DNA from: Bradyrhizobium sp. Tv2a-2
GTDB lineage: Bacteria; Pseudomonadota; Alphaproteobacteria; Rhizobiales; Xanthobacteraceae
Direction of reading: 5' to 3'
Assembly: GCF_000472425.1 (NCBI RefSeq)
Contig: NZ_AXAI01000006.1
Coordinates: 62,001 to 126,000 of the forward strand
Length of the DNA: 64,000 bases
Within the stretch, counting starts at the first letter, position 1. Each line of letters starts with the position of its first letter. Below the pieces are notes generated by a model, which was not told the DNA's origin, made no database searches, and saw only the letters and a program-made list of their open reading frames with translations. This document shows, in pieces, positions 16,610-25,861 of this stretch. A program made the position numbers and the translations under genes.

Positions 16610-18304
16610 CTAGGCTCCTAGGCCGACAAGATGTGCGGCGGAGCGCCAGGCGTGATATGCCAATGTCTCGAGGCGCCGCACGACATCGACGCGAGCGATT
16701 GCTTCGTCTGCGGTCAACGCTCCGCTCGCCACCGAACTCAGTGTCGCACTGCGGTGGTCTCTCCGCAGCTCGCCAAGTGCTTTCGCGCAGTGCTCCAGTT
16801 GGATAATGGCCTGCTCGGTCGACGCTCCCTCGGCAGGCAGCTCTTTCTTCGAGTCGAGCGGCTCCTTTGACCCGTTGCTGATTGGGGCGGCGTATGAAGA
16901 GGCGGGCAGGGTGGCGACCTCTGCCGCGAGCGCTGCTGCGCCACGCATAGCCTCCGCGCACACCTCCGCGGCACGCAGATCCTCAGATCCGTCGAACGGC
17001 GTCGCGAATGCAGCTTCGCCCACTGTTTCGGCCAGGCGGGAGGCGTGGTCGAGCGCATGCAATGTGCTGGTGAGCCGTTGTTGCTCGTCCTCCGATTCCG
17101 CTGGACCGCTTGCCTCCGACATGAATTCCTGGGCCTGGCGCAGGGCATCGGCAGCCTCCGCCACCGACAGGGCATCCTTGCCGGAACGGGTGGATGCGCC
17201 CGGCTTCGCAGTCGCCAGCACTGTCGCGAGCGATCCGCACATCGTTCCGAGCGCGCGCGCAATCGTCTGCCTCACAGCTTCCACGGTCGCGACCGGCGTC
17301 ACAAGCGCAGCCGGGTCGAGGCTCCGCGTCAGTGGCGAGCCGCGTTCGGGCAGAATACGCTCGACCAATCGCGTGAATCCCTGGATCACCGGCAGCAGAA
17401 TCAGGACGCCGACGACGTTATAGGCGGTGTGATAGCCCGCAAGCAGCGTCACGCCGTCGATGGTATTGGAGGCACGGATCAACAGAGGCATGGTGACCGG
17501 GAAAAGCACCAGCGCGATCACGGCCGCGATCAGCTTGAACAGGATGTATGCGAGCGCCAGGCGCTTGGCGGTGCTGCTCGCGCCGATTGCGGCCATGGCG
17601 GAGCTGGTCGCAGTCCCGATATTCTGCCCGATGATCAGCGCGCAAGCCTGGTCCAGTCCGACAGCTCCCGCATAGTGAGCTGACAGCGTCACCGCGATCG
17701 CCGCCGTTGACGACTGCATCACGGCAGTCATCAGCAATCCGACCACGACCAGTGCCAGTACGCCGTACAGGCCAGACCACCAACTGGTGCCGAGAACCGC
17801 CGGCAGGTCCGCCGGGTGTAGCCGTTCGGCCAGTCCCCCCATGCCCTGCTGCAGCGTTGTCAGGCCAAAAAGCACTAGGGCAAACCCCGCGAGTGCGGCT
17901 CCTCCGGCAGACACACGGCCGCGGCCCAGCAACTTGATCAAGGCGCCGACGAAGATCATCGGCAATGCAGCGGCGGTGAGCGAGACGCGGATACCGATCA
18001 GTGCAATCAGCCAGCCCGTTCCCGTTGTGCCGACATTCGCACCGAATACGAGGGCTAGCCCCTGCGGAAACGTCAGCACACCGGCGCTCACCAGCCCGAT
18101 CGTTGTCATGGTCGTTGCGCTGGATGATTGCACGATTAGCGTGACGACGGCGCCCCAGAACGCACCAGACAGAGGGGTCGCCGCCGCCTTGCTGAGAACC
18201 GTCCGCAGCCCCGATCCGGCGAGGCCCTTGAGGCCGGCGGTCATCACGCTCATGCCGAGCAGGAATAGACCGACGCCACCGAGGACCGAGACCGTCGTCG
18301 ACAT
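16610..18304 (-). CDS. Na/Pi cotransporter family protein with PhoU-like C-terminal domain
   Basis: 564 residues from ATG 18304, which has a GGAGGGAG site; the open frame extends 118 codons upstream but without protein-like sequence. The N-terminal 310 residues are membrane spans in two inverted repeats, each with the family's QSSS-type motif (LIVQSSSATTMTTIGLVSAG and VMQSSTAAIAVTLS), plus GANVGTTGTGWL and GQNIGTATSSAMAAIG. The C-terminal roughly 230 residues are soluble and helical, like the PhoU-like domain of the YjbB/NptA group. The protein is expected to move phosphate across the inner membrane with sodium. It converges with the P-type ATPase and is divergent from a polyphosphate kinase gene, which fits a phosphate-handling locus. 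Confidence 0.9.
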   Translation of the reverse strand: MSTTVSVLGGVGLFLLGMSVMTAGLKGLAGSGLRTVLSKAAATPLSGAFWGAVVTLIVQSSSATTMTTIGLVSAGVLTFPQGLALVFGANVGTTGTGWLIALIGIRVSLTAAALPMIFVGALIKLLGRGRVSAGGAALAGFALVLFGLTTLQQGMGGLAERLHPADLPAVLGTSWWSGLYGVLALVVVGLLMTAVMQSSTAAIAVTLSAHYAGAVGLDQACALIIGQNIGTATSSAMAAIGASSTAKRLALAYILFKLIAAVIALVLFPVTMPLLIRASNTIDGVTLLAGYHTAYNVVGVLILLPVIQGFTRLVERILPERGSPLTRSLDPAALVTPVATVEAVRQTIARALGTMCGSLATVLATAKPGASTRSGKDALSVAEAADALRQAQEFMSEASGPAESEDEQQRLTSTLHALDHASRLAETVGEAAFATPFDGSEDLRAAEVCAEAMRGAAALAAEVATLPASSYAAPISNGSKEPLDSKKELPAEGASTEQAIIQLEHCAKALGELRRDHRSATLSSVASGALTADEAIARVDVVRRLETLAYHAWRSAAHLVGLGA

Positions 18305-18327
18305 CAGCGCTCCCTCCAGGGGGCAAT

Positions 18328-18522
18328 CTACAATTGGACCATCCAATATAACGCAGCTGCAACATCTCGCCAGCCAAAGTTGAATGGTTGCTGATCGGGC
18401 GATGAAGTCCAAGTCTTCAGTCGCGGCATCCCGTTGGAAGGCCGGTGTCGCTGATGTCGTCGTGCACTGATCAGCTTGTGAACTTCGTTTATACGGCGAT
18501 GCAGCACATCGATGCGCTGCAT
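18328..18522 (-). CDS. Possible small protein, 64 residues
   Basis: From ATG 18522 the frame gives a basic helical start (MQRIDVLHRRINEVHKLISA) and a tail ending LYWMVQL, stopping 23 bases before the Na/Pi gene. The helical first half looks real; the ribosome site (agagcagttg) is weak and no family is recognised. It may be a short leader gene of the phosphate transporter transcript. Confidence 0.27.
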   Translation of the reverse strand: MQRIDVLHRRINEVHKLISARRHQRHRPSNGMPRLKTWTSSPDQQPFNFGWRDVAAALYWMVQL

Positions 18523-18924
18523 CAACTGCTCTTGCTTCTTCCTCACGGGCCTGCGGAGAGAAGGCCGGGGATGCCGGGCTGGCTTTCCCGAACCGTAAGC
18601 AGGCAACCAAAACGAGTCGCAGGACCGTCGCGTCGTTGCGTAGGGCGACATCCTTCAAGTGCGCATCGCAGCCCTTGAAATCCTATCGCCGGCAGTGAGC
18701 AGTGATCGATCAGCTGTACGTCGGTCCCTGCGCGAATGTCTTGCGTCGCTCCGAGCGATGACGGTTGTGCAGCATTCAGGGGGGAGTGCGCCCGGAGCAT
18801 CATTGCCGTATAGAATGGTCAAGGCACGGCCATCCAGAGCGCAGAAAGCCTCGGGCAAGGTCAAGTCCCGTGCCGTCGAGCAGACAGCGCGGGAGTGTCT
18901 CTTCAAAAAATGGGAGGTTACTCT
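18523..18924. other. Divergent upstream region of Na/Pi and PPK2 genes
   Basis: About 400 bases without a convincing gene. It should hold promoters for both directions. A small palindrome around tgatcgatca near 18702-18713 is visible; no recognisable Pho box was found. Confidence 0.3.
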
Positions 18925-19827
18925 ATGCCGAGAAAAGAGATTCTCGACCAAATCCAGCACTACATCCACCCGTTCAGAGTTACCAACGGCAAGGGCTTTC
19001 AACTAAAGGATTTCGATCCTGATGATACGCGCGGCCTGAAGATGGAAAAGGGCGAAGCCGCCGAACTCCTTCAGCGCGGCACTCAGTGGCTCGCGGAAGA
19101 ACAGGATATGCTCTATGCCCAGGATCGCTGGTCGCTGCTGCTCGTGTTTCAGGCGATGGATGCAGCTGGCAAAGACAGCACGATCAAACACGTCATGTCA
19201 GGGGTAAATCCGCAGGGCTGCCAGGTCGTTTCGTTCAAGCAGCCCTCGCGAGAGGATCTCGCCCATGACTTCCTCTGGCGCTATGTCATGCGTCTGCCGG
19301 AGCGTGGGCGGATCGGAATATTCAACCGCTCCTACTACGAAGAGGTCCTGGTCGTACGCGTCCACGAGGATATCCTGAAGCGGCAGCGGCTGCCGCCTTC
19401 GTTCATGGGCAAGCACATCTGGGACGAACGGCTCGCCGACATCGCGCACTTCGAGAACTATCTTATGCGGCAGGGCGTAGTCATCCTCAAGTTTTTCCTG
19501 CATGTGTCGCGCGAAGAACAGAAGAAGCGCTTCATGAAGCGCCTCGACAGCCCGGAGAAGAACTGGAAGTTCTCTGCTTCGGACGTGCACGAGCGCAAGT
19601 ACTGGCGCGACTATATGCGCTCGTTCGAGGAAGCGATCGGGGCTACGGCAACCGAGCACGCGCCGTGGTACGTGGTGCCGGCTGACAACAAATGGTTCAC
19701 CAGGCTTGTCGTCGCCGCGGCGATCGTGGAGGCGGTGGAGCAACTCGATCTGGCATATCCGAAGGTGAGCGCAGAGCAGAGGAAGGAGCTGGCGGCCGCA
19801 CGTGCGGAACTTGCGCGCGAAGCTTAA
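18925..19827 (+). CDS. ppk2: PPK2-family polyphosphate kinase
   Basis: 300 residues from ATG 18925, preceded by GGGAGG. PPK2 enzymes move phosphate between polyphosphate and nucleotides. The family's P-loop variant is seen at residues 76-86 (QAMDAAGKDST), the Walker-B-like GRIGIFNRSYYEE at 128-140, and the lid region with FMKRLDSPEKNWKFSASDV. The N-terminal YIHPFRVTNGKGFQLKDFDP and FMGKHIWDERLADIAHFENYL are typical of the short single-domain PPK2 group that phosphorylates nucleoside mono- or diphosphates. The protein is cytoplasmic. It is divergent from a phosphate cotransporter, consistent with phosphate storage or use. Subclass is not certain from reading alone. Confidence 0.92.
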   Translation: MPRKEILDQIQHYIHPFRVTNGKGFQLKDFDPDDTRGLKMEKGEAAELLQRGTQWLAEEQDMLYAQDRWSLLLVFQAMDAAGKDSTIKHVMSGVNPQGCQVVSFKQPSREDLAHDFLWRYVMRLPERGRIGIFNRSYYEEVLVVRVHEDILKRQRLPPSFMGKHIWDERLADIAHFENYLMRQGVVILKFFLHVSREEQKKRFMKRLDSPEKNWKFSASDVHERKYWRDYMRSFEEAIGATATEHAPWYVVPADNKWFTRLVVAAAIVEAVEQLDLAYPKVSAEQRKELAAARAELAREA

Positions 19828-20078
19828 CGCCTGTGGAATGGATGAATTTGATGGCCGCGAGCGGCATGGGACGTCCCAGGCCGGCACCGCTCGCCGCGAC
19901 CTGCTGCGTGCATTGGCCGGCGTCGCGAGTATCAGCGCGGGGCCGCAAAGCGCATGGTCGATATCCGGTCGGGCGATTCGGACGAGGACGTGAGCCATGG
20001 GGCTTTCGAGCATCGGGTAACGCACAGCCCCGCTTCGTCCCACGTGGGCCGCGCCTCGCGACGAGACGTCGATTTCGC

Positions 20079-23000
20079 TTATCTGGCCGACGGGCCCGGC
20101 GGAATGGTCTCGCTCTGTTGAGGCAGGGTGAACTCAAATCTGGCTCCCTCTGATCCGTTCGCGGTTGCCCATAATCGTCCACGATGCGCTTCGATGATTG
20201 AACGGCAAATCGACAGCCCCATGCCCAAACCAGTCGGCTTGGTCGTGTAGAAGGCCTCGAAGATGCGCTCCAGAGCGGAGGACGACAGTCCGGGACCTGA
20301 ATCTTGAACGACCACGTGCACGTCGCCCGACTCCGACTTCCTTGTTCTGATCAGGAGTTCGCGCGGGCGGTCGCTGACGCCGCTCATCGCCTCGACAGCG
20401 TTGATGATCAAATTGAGCATCACTTGCTGAAGTTGTACTTGATCTCCGCGAATGAGTGGCAAGCCTTCGGCGAGTTCAGTTTTGATCGAGACGCGATTTT
20501 TTTCGGTTTCGCCTCGGGTCAGCTCGATCACCTCGAGGATTGCGCCGTTGACGGCCAGCAAATCCTCTCGTGCCGGTTCTTTCCTGATGAGACCGCGGAT
20601 TCGACCGATCACCTCGCCTGCGCGCGTGCCATATTTGGCAATTTGATTGAACGACTGACGTACCTGCTCCGGATCGGGCGGTTGACGGTCGAGCCGTCGC
20701 AGAGCCGTCTGCGCGGCGATCACCATCCCGGTGATAGGTTGATTGACTTCATGGGCGATCGAGCCCGTGAGTTGGCCCATGGTGGCGAGACGGCTCGCAT
20801 GCGCTAGCTCCATCTGTACTTCCCGGTAGCGCTGCTCGCTGTCGCGGGCGGCGGCTTCCGCTCGCTTGCGCTCGCTCAGATCGAGAACGTAGGCGACTCC
20901 CTGATTCGGTTGTGCCTCGAATGCGGCGGCACCGATCAGGACCGGCACTCGGCTGCCGTCTTTCCTGAAAAACTCCTTTTCACGAGCGCGCATGGCGCCC
21001 GTCGTCTTGAGCTCTTCGGCCTCGTGGATGACGTGTTGTTCCTGCCATTCGGGAGGAGTCATATCGAACCACCGAAGCCCTGCGTTCAAATCCTCTCGCT
21101 CGTACTGCAGCATGCGGAGAAACGCGTCGTTGGCGTCGATCAGACGTCCGTCCAGATCCCAAATGACGATTCCGATGACATCCGAATCGACCAGGCAACG
21201 AATCCTTGCCTCGCGTTCCGCGAGATCCCGGTACAATTTGGAATTCTCGAGAGAGACCGCAGCCTGCGAGGCGAGCAGCTTCAGGACTGGAAGCCGGCTA
21301 GCGGCGAAGACCCAGGGGGACAGGTTGTTCTCAAGATATAGCACGCCGAGCAACTTCGCCTGGTTGAGCAATGGCAGGCAGAGAATTGAACGCGCTCGGC
21401 GTTGGCGGATATAGGGATCAGCAGCAAACTCCGGCTGCGCTGCGGCATCGTTGAGGATGACACATTCCCGGATGCGCCAGACGTAATTGAGCACCGCCTC
21501 CGGCAGCACGCTGCCTGCGACGTCCTCGTCGCGCAGCTGCACGGTTACAATATCTCCGCGCGTCGTGGCTTCTGCGGCGATCCGCTGCGTGGTCCCCTGC
21601 GCAAGAATGAGGAGAGCGCGCTCGGCCCCTGCCTGGGTCATCGCCGTTCGCATGAGCGTCTCGAGGAGCTTTTCCAGGAGGATCTCGCTCGAGAGAGCCT
21701 GGGAGACCTTGATCACAGTTGCGAGGTCGAGGTGTTCGAGCGGCTCACCGATCGTCCGCATCGGGCTCTGCGTTTGCTCTTCGCGAACAAGGTGAGGGTA
21801 GAGCAGATCGAATTGCCGTTCCTTGCCATCGGCACGCCAGCTTCGATAGCAGTGCCTCGCATTACGGCGATACGCGTCAGCGATTGTCTGAGAGCCCCGC
21901 GCAGCCCAGAATCGCGCAGCCAACTCGTTGGCGATGCCTTCGTGTTGGACGAAACCCTGCTCGCGCGCCAAGTGTACTGCCTCGTCGTAAAGGCGGATTG
22001 CATCAAGCTCGCGCCCCTCCAGCCGGGCCAATTCAGCGTCGAGGAGCGCCGCCCGATGGGCGAGGTTCTTAAGTCCACTCGTTGCCCAGAGCGCGATTTG
22101 CTCGTGATGAGCCCTGACTTTTTGTAAATAAAGGGATCGCTCTCCCGCTGTCGTGGAGTCGCAGTGTCCCGCCCAGGCAAGGGCCGCGTAGAAATGGTAC
22201 TCCGGAAGCTCGATCTGACTCGGCAGTGTCCAAAGTAACCTGTCTGCCCTCAACGCGGCCTCGACCGCATTGGCATAGTGGCCAGCATAAACGGCGGCCT
22301 GCAACTTTCGAATCCAATATCGCGAGGCGGCGATGACCAGCCGGGTGTCGTTCTCAAGATGCCGCTCGAATGCGCGCTCGCGGAATTCCGGGTCATTGAA
22401 TGAGCCCAGGTCCGAGGTCTTTCCCCGGAGCGCCCGGATAAGCCTCAGTTGCGCAACAATGACGTGCCCGATCTGGCCGAACCGGGCTCCCTGCACGAAC
22501 GCGAGCGCGCTTTCGGCCTCACTTTCCACGTCCTCCAGAGATTCTCCGAGAGCGAGAAGAGTGGTGACGAGGTCAACGCGGGCAAAGGCGGCAAAGGTGA
22601 GATCACCGGCTTCCCTTGCAGCCTCGAAGGCGCGTCGCAGCCAGATCCCGCACTCTGCCAAAGGTTGCGTCCAATGGGCGACGTGAACCGCAAACACCGA
22701 ATAGACAGCCCCTTTGAGGCGGTTGAACCTGCGTTTCTCGACGAGATCCAAGGCAAGCCTGCCGACGCGAACGGCAGCCTGAGGCTGGCCCCAGTAGATC
22801 GCGAGGACGCCACCCAGCAAAGCGTAAGCCACGCATGAACCATCGGTGTTGCCATGCTCCAGGCTGAGCGTTGCCATGCGAATGATGATGAGGCGGAATA
22901 AATTCAAATCCGTGAACTGCGCTGGTGACAGCAGCGCGGCGAGCACGTTCATGGTTGCGCGCCGGTCCGGATCGCTCATCATTGGCAGATCGAGCAGCGC

Positions 23001-25637
23001 TTCGAGCGAGCCAGCTTCGAGTTGCTGCCACAATTGACTGCATTCGTGGTTGACGACCTCCGCCGTCGGATGCAGCGACCACTGCGGTTCATGGCGGCGG
23101 AGGTATTCAAGGCCGACCGCGACGGCATCGTCACTTCGATCCAGGATCGTATAGAGATTGAGGCGCGCGCAGGCGACGGCAGCGGAGTCGACGACGGTCC
23201 GGGCACGTGTTGCCAGATCAGCGAGACGTTGTTCAGCCTCAGCCAATTTCCCGATCAAATACTCGCATTCGCCCCGGTGAAGCTCGAGCTCGAAGATCAA
23301 TTCGTACCGGTGCTCCCATGATCTTTCGGGTAACAGTGCCGCACCGGCAGTGAGATAGGCGAGCGCGGATGCATACGCCGTCGAGGACTTTGCGCGTTTG
23401 CCCGCAGTCAGGTTGAGCTCAGCCACTTGCTCGCGCTCCTCACGTGAAGTGATAAGCGAAGCACCGCGGTTGAGCTGATTGACGATGTCGAAGATCGCTT
23501 CCTCCCGTGTTTCGGGAGGCGTATGTGCCGCGAGCAGTCTCCCGATTCGAAGGTGCGCCTCGCCGCGCAGCTCCTCGGGGATCAGGGAGTAGGCGGCCTC
23601 TTGAACGCGATCGTGGACGAACCGGTAGGCCCCTGCAACGCGCTCGACCAACTCCTGGCAGCGAGCCGACCATAGAGCCGCGTCGACCTGCTCCTCCGCA
23701 ATTCCGAGAATCATCGAAAGCGTCGTGACTTCGGCAGCGTTTCCCAGGCAAGCCAGCTCACGCAACGCCTTCTGCGCGTCCGCCGGCAGTTGGACCAGCC
23801 TTCCGACCATGAGATCGACGACGTTATCCGTGTATCCCTTGTTGTGAATGCGGTCGAGATCCCAGGACCACTGCGCCGCGTCATGATCGAAGGTGAGCAT
23901 TCGTTCTTCGGCGAGCGAAGAGATGAATTGAATGGCGAAAAACGGATTGCCGCCGGTTTTCTCGTGCACCAGCCGCGCGAGTGGTGCGGCATGTGCCGGT
24001 GGGCAGCGAAGCGCGGCCGCAATCATCTGACCGAGATCTTCCCGGGCGAGAGGCGCAAGCGTGATCGCCGCTATCTTTCCGCCGGCAGTCCTGATGGCGT
24101 CGAGCGTCCGCATCAGCGGATTGGCGGCAGTGACCTCGTTGTCGCGATAGGCGCCGATCAGCATGAGGTGCTGCAGATCCGACCGGGTCATCAGATCCTC
24201 GATGAGATCGAGCGTCGCGGCATCGAGCCACTGCAGGTCGTCGAGGAACAGGGCCAGCGGGTGTTCCGGCCGGGCAAAGACGCCGAGAAACCGGCGAAAC
24301 ACCAGCTGGAAGCGCCGCTGCGCATCCCGTGGCGCAAGCTCGGAGACCGGCGGCTGCTCTCCGATGATGAGCTTCAACTCGGGGACGACGTCGACCATGA
24401 GCCGGCCGTTGGGGCCAACGGCCTCCAGAAGGGCCTCACGCCAACGGTTCAGCTCGGCATCACTCTTGCCGAGGAGCGGACGGACAAGGCTCTGAAAGGC
24501 CTGAGCGAGCGTCGCATAGGGGATGTCGCGTTTGAACTGGTCGAATTTGCCCGCGGCGAAGAGCCCGCGCGACGGTACCAGCGGCCTGTGCAGTTCGTTG
24601 ACGACCGAGGACTTGCCGATCCCGGAATAGCCCGAGACCAGCACCAGCTCTGGCGCACCACCTTGGACGATGCGATCGAAGGCGGCGAGCAAGGCTTCGA
24701 CCTCGCGCTCGCGGCCATAGAGCTTTTCGGGGATCAACAGCCGGTCGGGCGTATCCTGTTGGCCGAGGGGGAAGTCATCGATCATTCCCCGGACTTCCCA
24801 TTCCGCGAGGCAGCGTCGCAGGTCGTGCTCGACGCCGGCCGCGGTCTGGTAACGCTCCTCGGCCGTCTTGGCGAGCAGCTTCATGATGATGGCCGAGATC
24901 GCGGCCGGGATAGTCCTCACCCGCTGGCCAGGCGGCACGGGCTTTCTTGCAACATGGCAGTGCACCCACTCCATGGGGTCGGCCGCAATGAATGGCAGAG
25001 CGCCCGTGATCATCTCGAACAGCGTGACGCCGAGCGCATAGAGGTCGCTGCGGGCGTCGATCGAGCGGTTCATGCGCCCGGTCTGTTCGGGCGCCATGTA
25101 GGCGAGGGTGCCGGCGATCGTCTCGGGTGGCTCAGGCGCGGGCCGCTCGCGTGGCGACCGTGACGCGATGCCGAATCCTGTGAGCCTGACTTCGTTGGTC
25201 GTGGCGTTGACCAGAATATTGGCCGGCTTGATATCCTTGTGAACGAGGCCGCGTTGGTGCGCCTTGCCGAGAGCACTGGAAATCCCGATGGCGAAGCGGA
25301 AGAGGCGTCCCAGCTCCAGGGGCGCGCCGAGCAGGCGGGAGAGCGGCTCAGCACCCGGATCCTCCAGCACCAGCATGCTCCGACCGCCCTCGCGCACGAG
25401 CTCCAGCGGACGGACTGCCCAGGCAGCATTCAGCTCATTCCTCAGGCCATATTCGTGTGCGAGACGATCGATACCGGCGCGTGTCGGGTGGTCCGTGGCA
25501 AGCAGAACGGCGAGCACCGTGTCCTGGTCGCCGTCAGCGGACCCGCGGTGGGCCCGACAGAAGATGCGATCCCCGTCCTGCCACAAGACCTGGAAGCTGC
25601 GATCGCCGTCGGAGGAGAACTGACTCAAAGGACTCAT
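20079..25637 (-). CDS. Giant hybrid sensor: degenerate Ser/Thr kinase - AAA-type ATPase - GAF - PAS - histidine kinase
   Basis: 1852 residues from ATG 25637 (GGAG just upstream; the frame opens 54 codons earlier). Residues about 10-275 form a protein-kinase fold with HKDIKPANIL (133-142) and MAPEQTG, but DFG reads TGFG (153-156) and no VAxK lysine is seen in the N-lobe. A predicted STAND/AAA-type ATPase follows, with Walker A SGYSGIGKSS (335-344) and Walker B LALFLDDLQWLD (461-472), then a long helical repeat region. Near the C-terminus come a GAF domain (AERALLILAQGTTQRIA), a PAS domain (VIWDLDGRLIDANDAFLRML) and a histidine kinase: HEVNQP with His1629, the N box NLIINAVEA and the G boxes DSGPGL and GLGMGLS. 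No response regulator is adjacent. The protein is probably cytoplasmic, resembling large ATP-binding sensor kinases seen in Bradyrhizobium and cyanobacteria. Confidence 0.9.
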   Translation of the reverse strand: MSPLSQFSSDGDRSFQVLWQDGDRIFCRAHRGSADGDQDTVLAVLLATDHPTRAGIDRLAHEYGLRNELNAAWAVRPLELVREGGRSMLVLEDPGAEPLSRLLGAPLELGRLFRFAIGISSALGKAHQRGLVHKDIKPANILVNATTNEVRLTGFGIASRSPRERPAPEPPETIAGTLAYMAPEQTGRMNRSIDARSDLYALGVTLFEMITGALPFIAADPMEWVHCHVARKPVPPGQRVRTIPAAISAIIMKLLAKTAEERYQTAAGVEHDLRRCLAEWEVRGMIDDFPLGQQDTPDRLLIPEKLYGREREVEALLAAFDRIVQGGAPELVLVSGYSGIGKSSVVNELHRPLVPSRGLFAAGKFDQFKRDIPYATLAQAFQSLVRPLLGKSDAELNRWREALLEAVGPNGRLMVDVVPELKLIIGEQPPVSELAPRDAQRRFQLVFRRFLGVFARPEHPLALFLDDLQWLDAATLDLIEDLMTRSDLQHLMLIGAYRDNEVTAANPLMRTLDAIRTAGGKIAAITLAPLAREDLGQMIAAALRCPPAHAAPLARLVHEKTGGNPFFAIQFISSLAEERMLTFDHDAAQWSWDLDRIHNKGYTDNVVDLMVGRLVQLPADAQKALRELACLGNAAEVTTLSMILGIAEEQVDAALWSARCQELVERVAGAYRFVHDRVQEAAYSLIPEELRGEAHLRIGRLLAAHTPPETREEAIFDIVNQLNRGASLITSREEREQVAELNLTAGKRAKSSTAYASALAYLTAGAALLPERSWEHRYELIFELELHRGECEYLIGKLAEAEQRLADLATRARTVVDSAAVACARLNLYTILDRSDDAVAVGLEYLRRHEPQWSLHPTAEVVNHECSQLWQQLEAGSLEALLDLPMMSDPDRRATMNVLAALLSPAQFTDLNLFRLIIIRMATLSLEHGNTDGSCVAYALLGGVLAIYWGQPQAAVRVGRLALDLVEKRRFNRLKGAVYSVFAVHVAHWTQPLAECGIWLRRAFEAAREAGDLTFAAFARVDLVTTLLALGESLEDVESEAESALAFVQGARFGQIGHVIVAQLRLIRALRGKTSDLGSFNDPEFRERAFERHLENDTRLVIAASRYWIRKLQAAVYAGHYANAVEAALRADRLLWTLPSQIELPEYHFYAALAWAGHCDSTTAGERSLYLQKVRAHHEQIALWATSGLKNLAHRAALLDAELARLEGRELDAIRLYDEAVHLAREQGFVQHEGIANELAARFWAARGSQTIADAYRRNARHCYRSWRADGKERQFDLLYPHLVREEQTQSPMRTIGEPLEHLDLATVIKVSQALSSEILLEKLLETLMRTAMTQAGAERALLILAQGTTQRIAAEATTRGDIVTVQLRDEDVAGSVLPEAVLNYVWRIRECVILNDAAAQPEFAADPYIRQRRARSILCLPLLNQAKLLGVLYLENNLSPWVFAASRLPVLKLLASQAAVSLENSKLYRDLAEREARIRCLVDSDVIGIVIWDLDGRLIDANDAFLRMLQYEREDLNAGLRWFDMTPPEWQEQHVIHEAEELKTTGAMRAREKEFFRKDGSRVPVLIGAAAFEAQPNQGVAYVLDLSERKRAEAAARDSEQRYREVQMELAHASRLATMGQLTGSIAHEVNQPITGMVIAAQTALRRLDRQPPDPEQVRQSFNQIAKYGTRAGEVIGRIRGLIRKEPAREDLLAVNGAILEVIELTRGETEKNRVSIKTELAEGLPLIRGDQVQLQQVMLNLIINAVEAMSGVSDRPRELLIRTRKSESGDVHVVVQDSGPGLSSSALERIFEAFYTTKPTGLGMGLSICRSIIEAHRGRLWATANGSEGARFEFTLPQQSETIPPGPSAR

Positions 25638-25861
25638 CGGCGGGTCTCCGCCATCAAGCCCGTGACGGCTGTCGCGCTGCTCGCTGGAGCACGGGATGGC
25701 AACCGGGTGAGTGTGGCCATGGCCGTCTGCACTACCTATTTTATTTGATGTATGCCTACGTGTGCGCCGGGCGGTCAACGCGGGTACAAACGCGCGCAAT
25801 TTGGGTTAATTTGGAACGCAGATGTTCCCGATCCATCCCGTGCAGAGGATAGGGTAAAGAA

